From contig JAIVFI010000014.1 of assembly GCA_025558095.1 (NCBI GenBank), positions 372,001-436,000 of the forward strand: a DNA stretch of 64,000 bases. The letters run 5' to 3'. The stretch comes from Hyaloraphidium curvatum. Its lineage: Eukaryota > Monoblepharomycota > Hyaloraphidiomycetes > Hyaloraphidiales > Hyaloraphidiaceae. Shown here in pieces: positions 57,869-64,000 of the stretch; positions within the stretch are counted from its first letter, which is position 1; each line of letters starts with the position of its first letter. A model generated the notes under the pieces. That model did not search any database. It was not told the DNA's origin and saw only the letters and a program-made list of their open reading frames with translations. The translations under genes and the position numbers were made by a program.

Positions 57869-59158
57869 TCATGCTGACTGATCACGCCCGAACGACCCAC
57901 CAATGGCCTCATCTATCCGGAGCTTGCGCATGATCTGCTCGTACGTGTCTTCGTAGATGTCTGCATCCGCGCGATTGTATGTCAGTATGGCCGCCTCCGT
58001 CAGCGCAGCACACAAGCGCACTGAAGACTCCAAATGACATCATTTTGTCGGCGATTGCGGTGATCGCCTCCATTTCCACCCTGTTTCTTCTGGCCTCCGG
58101 ATCGGCATCGTCCGCGGCCTCCGCAGCCTGTTTCGCCTTCGTCTTCTCCGCCCAGGACATTTTCTTCTTGCCTTGCTTTGCTCCCCCTAGACGCCGCAAA
58201 GCCTGTCGAATAGGAGGTCACTGACGAGTCCGGAAGCTGCGACTGCGCTAGAACTCTACCGCAAGGATATTTTCGCCCGGCTTCAGCAGGGTCAGCAAGT
58301 GCTTCCACACGTCCGTTTGGTTGACGGCTTTGTTCGTCTCCTGCACCCGCCTGTTCTCGACCTTTGCACGCTCTTCTTGACGTTGCCGTGCCACTCGTGC
58401 CTAGTCGACGATCGTTCGGTCAATCGCTCGCGGTGTTGACGAGGTCTTCGGTTTCACCTTCTCAATGTCCTCCTTCGTGGTACCTTGAAGCCAGTTGTCA
58501 TGATGTGCAAACTCGTCTTTCTTGCGAATGTACATTCCGGCCTCGTCGAAGGCTCTGCGGGCACCCCCTTATGGTGAGTGACGGGCGCGAGAAGCACAGG
58601 TCCGAGACCGACCCTTCCTCCAGCTCCTCGTCCATGTTGAAGGGCTCGATCTTCGTGCCATCGTCCTCGTACTCCGCCGCCGCCGCGTCCCATTCCTGTC
58701 CCTCAATGTCGCCACGCCGCATGAACTTGACTTCCTTCTTGTCCTTCTTCTTGTCTTCCGCGTCGCCTTCGCCGAACATGTCGTCCACTTCCGCCCCAGC
58801 GCCTCGTTTAGCGGCCTTTCCGTCGTCCGAATCGTCGCTTTGGTAGCCATCTGGAAGGCATGGGCGTGGAAACTCAGGTGACAGGCCACGGGACGCGGTC
58901 GGGAAGCCAACCCATGCGGAACCTTCGGTTCCGTTTCGAGCCTGCACAGAAGCGAAATGTTAGCCTGATCTGCTGCTTGAGCAAGGCTATAAGGCCCGAA
59001 CCCTGCTGCAGATCGTCGGCGAGGTCGTCCTCGTCTCCCTCCTCGCCATAGTCTCTCTCGAAATGGTCCTCATCGTCCCCATCGTCCGTCCGGGCCCGTT
59101 TCTTCTGCGCGAGTTCATCCTCGCCCGCTTCTTCGGCAAATGCCACGCGTTTCGACAT
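57869..59158 (-). CDS. LIN1: LIN1/CD2BP2-like U5 snRNP protein, apparently lacking the GYF domain
   Basis: CD2BP2 (LIN1) is the U5 52K protein of the pre-mRNA splicing machinery. The start is MSKRVAFAEEAGEDELAQKK, rich in acidic and basic runs. Family blocks follow: DIEGQEWDAAAAEYEDDGTK, IEPFNMDEELEEG, FDEAGMYIRKKDEFAHHDNW, LLTLLKPGENILAV, RRLGGAKQGKKKMSW, and DIYEDTYEQIMRKLRIDEAI, ending GRDQSA at TGA 57869-57871. Relatives usually continue into a C-terminal GYF domain that binds proline-rich U5 partners; none is seen before or after this stop. There are several short introns. Confidence 0.8.
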
Positions 59159-59282
59159 GGCCCGGAGTGTCCACGGTGGAAGTGAAGATGCTGCGCGTTC
59201 CGAACTGCTCGCGCGTCCCCCAAACACCGTTCGAATCTCGCACTCGGCGATCGGCGGGTATCAACCGTGTTGCTACCATGAG

Positions 59283-62200
59283 CTACCAATCAAGTCTAGC
59301 TGATCTCAAATCCTTCGCGGCGCTGACCAATTTGTCCGCTTGGTGCATCTTCAGGCCCGCACGGACACGCGAGTACATGATCGGGCAGTCGAGGGAATCG
59401 CACGCAACGTCGGCGCCCAGGTCGGGAGAGCGGTGTCCTGTGCATGCTTTGCAGATTTTGAGCAGCTGACTGTACGCTCGTGCCGCGGCTGAAGCCTCTT
59501 CGAAAAGGTGAAAGCCCGCCGTTTGCGGCCGAGACAGACAATCCGAACAGAAGGCTGGCGTTTGCGTGAGAAAGAGACGAAAACGGGGTCCAATCAGACG
59601 GCTTACGGGTGTTTGCAATCTCGCCGCAAACGAGGCAGTGCTTGGAGAGGTAAAACTGATCGATCGTTGCTGTCTTGCGCTCTTTGCGCGCTCCACGCTG
59701 CTGTCTTCCGGGAGGGGCCTCCGACGCCTGTGACGACGTAAACCTGATTGCTCTGTCCACCTTAGGCATTTCGTCGTACCAAGAGCGCACGTCTGGAGGG
59801 ATCCCGTGAGCTGAAGCGGCGCGCGAAAGCATGCAACGCCCACCGGCACCCATCAGGTCAAACACCCGACTCAACGCAGGTATGATCTGCTTAGTGATGT
59901 AGTAAAACCCGTGGATGCGGATTGATCTACGGAGGGCGACGGGCGATGAGAGCACTCGCAGCATGGGACTGCGCAATCACGCACCGGTTGTGAACGAGTT
60001 CTTGCGGCGATACGATGCAATCAATTAGGCGCGCGCCCGGTCCAGTGTGGGCCACGCAGTAAGGAACGCGCTCGCCGTACTGAGGCTCGGCTCGTGGGTC
60101 TTCCTCCATGTGACGTGTGGACAGCCAAACGCCAGGGGGCGGTATACCGTTCTCACTGACAAACGACGTCAGACATGCGCCAACAAAACAAGGGAGCCGC
60201 TAACCTGTAGTTCCCTAGCTTGACTTCCTTGGCGATGATGAGGTCCTGAACAGAGACGCGGCCTTCAAGGATCTTGCGGAACTGGCGTTGCACATAGGCC
60301 TTGATGGGCGAAAGGTCCGACGAAGTGAAGAGCATCCTTCGCGCATGCATGTCAGGCGCCGAAGTCTGACGATCTGCAGTCGCCTACCGGAGACACTTCT
60401 CTAATGTCTTGGCCACCGCTGGGCATCCATCCCGCCGAACCGTTTCGATGCCTTTAGCGTCAAATGCAAACGAGGGCTGGTCAGGCGTCTCGAACATCGC
60501 TCCGACGTAGCGCTTCTTGGCGAGCAAAACACAAGGATGGTACACCTACGGCACGAGTAGTTGGATCACGGTTGCCGCCCGCAGAGATAATGACGAACTA
60601 CCTTCTCGAACTTCAGCTTGACGGGGAAAGGGTGGCGGCGGGTGACTTCGTCCACGATCTCCTTGCCAATCTGGAAAGCCTTCTTGAATGCGCAGCCCTC
60701 GAGATTCACGAACACGCTGTCGGTGTCGCCGTAGACCACCCGCGCGCCCCAACGATCCGTCGAGTTGATCAGTTGAACTGCCTAGGAACTATTGTTATAG
60801 CCACCAGCAACGACACGTGCAATCGCCGTACCTTTTCCAGGGTCTCGCGGCCGGTTTGTACGATGCTGTCGGCGATTTCAACTGCGGGTGATCGGTGAGA
60901 AAGATTTGTAAACCTGCTCAAAGGCAACGCACCACACGGCATCCTGCCGGAGAAGCTTGCGCTGGTGTAGCCGTATGTCACGTTGGCAAGATACTTCAGT
61001 CCTAGTTGACGAGCGTCAAGAAGGCGGGAAAGAGCCTGCGCGCGAGCTAGTTAGCCGCCAATGCATGGTGTGCTTAAGCCTCCCGTTCTCACGCGATCCA
61101 ACTTGTGCAGCTTCATTGATTGCTTCACCATGACTCGCGTGTCCAGAAGGGCCATGAGCATCTTCCGGAGGACACCCTCACGAACATGAGGCTTGACAAA
61201 GACCAGGCCATTCGGCGCGACTGAAAGCCACATGAGCTCCGCAAAACTGTCGCATCGACACCTTGACCGCACCATTGATGTGGTCACGCAAAGCTTCAAC
61301 CGTTTCGGGCGCAATCTCGAGCAAGGAAGCTCCAAACTGATGTTCTCGACCTATGCTCGAGGTGCGTCCGAGGCATGTCGAGAAGCTTCATTGGAAGTGA
61401 GCAAGTCAACGTCCGCCCAAGTGCATTCGACTCACCAGTAATTGTAGGCAATCATGACCGAGGGGTAAAGCGATTGGAAGTCAAGGACGACCAAGGGGCT
61501 TGGGTAGAAGGCGGATTCAGGTTCCATTATCAGCGGCAGAGCCTCCGCGGCACGTTGATTCGCGACCTATTAGGGAGCAATCACTCGCAAGCCGGGTGCG
61601 AAAGTGGAGCAAACACGCACCTGCTTCCTGCTAGGCGAAAAGAGGACAAAGTTCCTGGGTTTGGCGATCCTTGCCATCACGGATTCCACCTTGAACTGGG
61701 AGCCCCTTGATATCACGGAGTAGAACTCCACGCCGAAAACACGGGCAAACTCGCTCGTTCGACCTATGAGGTCGGTGTCTTCCAGAAGCTCCAGGTTCTT
61801 CTGCACGCGATCCCAGTAGTACACCATGGTGCGTCCCTTGAGGCCATGAGGACCGTTGTACCATTGCGTGAGCTTCGCAAAGCTAAAGTGAGGTATCCTG
61901 CAAGTCATGGTCCAGCGTCATGCGGTTCGGGAACCCTTGCGCCGCTCACCGCTGATGCAGGATATGGTAAACCAGGTTTTCGAGGGTGTATGAAGTCAGA
62001 TTCAGCTCCGCTCGCATGAGGCGCCAGATGTTGAGGACGATCCTGCCATCGACGTGCACGCTGGAGGCCTTTCTGAAGCCCCAGTTATCGTCCTCTCGGG
62101 TGTAGCGCGTCCTTCCAACCTTGTCCCGCACGCGGGACATCTCGGCGCACAGGTCGATGTCTAAAGTGATTACTGTGAGACATCAGTAGGAAAGCGATCA

Positions 62201-63999
62201 GCCAGCACCGACCGTAGATCTTGGCCGCACGCTCGATCAGATAGCCCCAGCTTTCGGACTGCAGCTCGTAACCTACTATGATGTCCGGATCGAACTCAAG
62301 CACGAGCTCGATGAAACGGCGGAAAAGATCCTCCTCCGTCGGCACCAGTTCCTCGACCAAGTGGCCGAGTCCCATCCTTCGAAGGCTGAAGTTCCGGTCG
62401 ACTCTCAGGAAGCCCACATGGTATCCCTGGCGGTGGCCGTTGTCCGGATAGAAGCGGTGGTTTTGCGTCTGCAGGCAGAAGACGATGAACTCCACCGGGT
62501 CGTGCGCAGGATCGGGACGCAGCAGGTCCCGTGTCGTCACTGCCAGAGGGTCAGCACCCGACACGATGTGTGACACGGGTACCTACCGTGGCACTCTGCG
62601 CTCATGATCGTAAGGTACTGCTGTGCATGAGTCACGGAATCGGTCTTGTTCTGATCGAACTTGAATCCGTACTTATTCGACGGCGTCGGACCTTCGACCT
62701 GGGAGATGTCGCGCGGATTCGGGACTGTGATCAATCCGGCTCCGTTCTCGCTCACTGAAACGTCTTTCGGTCAGACGGGGGCGGCTTTGCGGTGAATGAC
62801 GTACCGCGCGGGGCGGTCGCTTCCGAGATGTCGGCCTGACCGCCCTGTCGCTCGCCTTTCGCCCTCTGGAGATCCTGCAACCACGTTGCAACGTCCTCCG
62901 GATGCGGAGGCGGCTTCAGCGGAGTCCAGAAGCGCGACGTCGGGCGAAGGCCATCTCTCGAACGCGAGCCCATCCTTCCGTCCCCAGAACCGAAGTTCGA
63001 GTCGAAGGGCTTGAGCCACTCCAACCCCTGCCCCGGAATGCGGAAATCCCTCCCTGCAATGTTTCGGGTCCTCGCCGGCACGTCCTTTGGGTTGGAATAG
63101 TGCGGGGGTTGGTAAACGAATTCTGGGACGCCGAACTCCGGAAGCGTGGAAAGCAGCGCAGCAGCGCTGGGCGGTGGCTTTGCAGGGGTAAAGCAGCGCG
63201 AGGCTTCTGTCCGATCTGCCCCAGGTGTAGCTCCTGCGGCAACCATAGGCTCGTCCGACGCATGATCCGCCCCCGGCGCACTGGGTTGCATTGCAAGTGC
63301 TTCAGCGGCATCTGCACGACGTCCGGGGGAACTGATCTTTGGAGGAGAGCCGAACATCGCCTTTGGATCCGGCGGCGGAACATCGTCACCCGCACTGGAA
63401 GGCGTGGACCAAAGGCCCAAATTGCGGGCAAACTCAGGATCCATGCTCGACTGCAGCGCGCGATCGATCGGCACCTCGATTGGGATGTCTTGAGACCTCG
63501 AGGAAACTGGCCCTTCTTCCAACTGGGGCCCGTCCAGATCCATCGGTTGAGTCCCGGTGTCCAGTCCAAGGCCACCAGCGGCCGTGCTGTGCAGTACGGA
63601 GCCCGAGCCAGCCCCGCTTCCGGCGTCTGTCCGGGCCTTTTTCCGAGCCGCTCCCCTGCCGTGCGACGTAACCACGTCTTGGCTGTTTGATGCGCGGGCA
63701 AAACCGTGGGAGCCGCGACGAATGCCATCGACGACCCCGCTGATCGATTTCATTCGCCGCGACTTGCGTTCGGCGACCGAATTGCTCAGGTCAACCTCAT
63801 CGTCGTCCTCGACGTCCTCGGGGCCGGGGCCGTCGTACTGCGGCAGGCGTATCTTCCACCCGTCGACGTTGCCTTCCTGCGAGTCCCCGGAAACTTCTTC
63901 GTCCGAGTCGGGCGGCGGCTCCGGGTCGGGTCGGTCAGCACCGTTCCCTCCGTTGGGCGTCGGTGCGTACGAGAAAACGGAGGAGTAGTGCTCCGCCAC
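59283..63999 (-). CDS. REV3: DNA polymerase zeta catalytic subunit REV3 (5' end outside window)
   Basis: B-family polymerase for translesion synthesis. The visible N-terminal part (62752-63999) is a low-complexity acidic/Pro-rich region, open to the window edge. Then: LTIMSAECH, RDLLRPDPAHDPVEFIVFCL, LEFDPDIIVGYELQSESWGY, TREDDNWGFRKASSVHVDGR, TSEFARVFGVEFYSVISRGS with QFKVESVMARIAKPRNF, the active-site VVLDFQSLYPSVMIAYNY (about 61440-61490) and YGDTDSVFV (about 60720), plus GYTSASFSGRMPCGA and RRSIRIHGFYYITKQIIPAL. The C-terminal metal-binding domain has CLVCGEIA and KICKACTG...CDSLDC, the latter a probable Fe-S site. There are many short introns. The start is beyond 64000. Confidence 0.9.
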
Positions 64000-64000
64000 A

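Noticed and set aside
59225-59245. GTTCGAATC resembling a tRNA T-loop upstream of LIN1
   Set aside because: The flanks do not form a T stem and no upstream cloverleaf is present.

Overview
The window is nuclear DNA of a GC-rich, gene-dense eukaryote. Almost every gene is a conserved eukaryotic housekeeping gene split by very short introns; those I could delimit are mostly 48-60 nt. The best guess is a zoosporic (flagellated) fungus. VMA1 and RPT1 carry N-termini of the type I recall from fungi ([17 protein letters not shown]). PGS1 is the phospholipase-D type used by fungi and animals. SAS-6 implies a centriole or basal body, and a SPO22/ZIP4 homologue implies meiosis. This is inference from gene content; no rRNA or marker gene is present.

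Layout. Positions 1-5500 hold a cluster of damaged non-LTR (LINE-like) retrotransposon copies: a minus-strand 3' fragment, a nearly full plus-strand copy head-to-head with it, and a second truncated plus-strand copy. Then come a polysaccharide pyruvyl transferase-like gene (-), VMA1 (-), HOOK (+), PGS1 (-), GPI2/PIG-C (-), eIF4A-III (-), EI24 (+), RPT1 (+), organellar prolyl-tRNA synthetase (-), EAF6 (+), GLE1 (+), VPS54 (-), SAS-6 (+), NXT1/p15 (+), SGF73 (-), NOT1 (+), GPKOW/SPP2 (-), TAF6 (+), RPL27 (-), RPN8 (+), SUS1/ENY2 (-), SmD2 (+), SPT16 (-), OST2/DAD1 (+), a twin-CX9C protein (-), RPL23 (+), a small zinc-finger protein (+), SPO22/ZIP4 (-), LIN1/CD2BP2 (-), and the C-terminal part of REV3 (-), which runs off the right edge.

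Functionally the window is rich in nuclear gene expression: SAGA, TFIID, NuA4 and FACT chromatin factors (SGF73, SUS1, TAF6, EAF6, SPT16), splicing and EJC (SmD2, GPKOW, LIN1, eIF4A-III), mRNA export (NXT1, GLE1) and decay (NOT1). It also has two 19S proteasome subunits, two ribosomal proteins, membrane traffic (VPS54, HOOK, VMA1), lipid and glycan synthesis (PGS1, GPI2, OST2), and genome maintenance or meiosis (REV3, ZIP4). Neighbours lie very close: start codons of divergent pairs are 49-156 bp apart and some convergent stop codons only 23-61 bp apart.

I found no undescribed multi-gene system. The most unusual signals are a recurring class of GC-AG introns, several frame-neutral stop-free introns, an initiator-Met-only exon in VMA1, and the arrangement of the retroelement copies. 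Exon boundaries were placed by eye from protein conservation and splice consensus; gene ends are more reliable than every internal junction.
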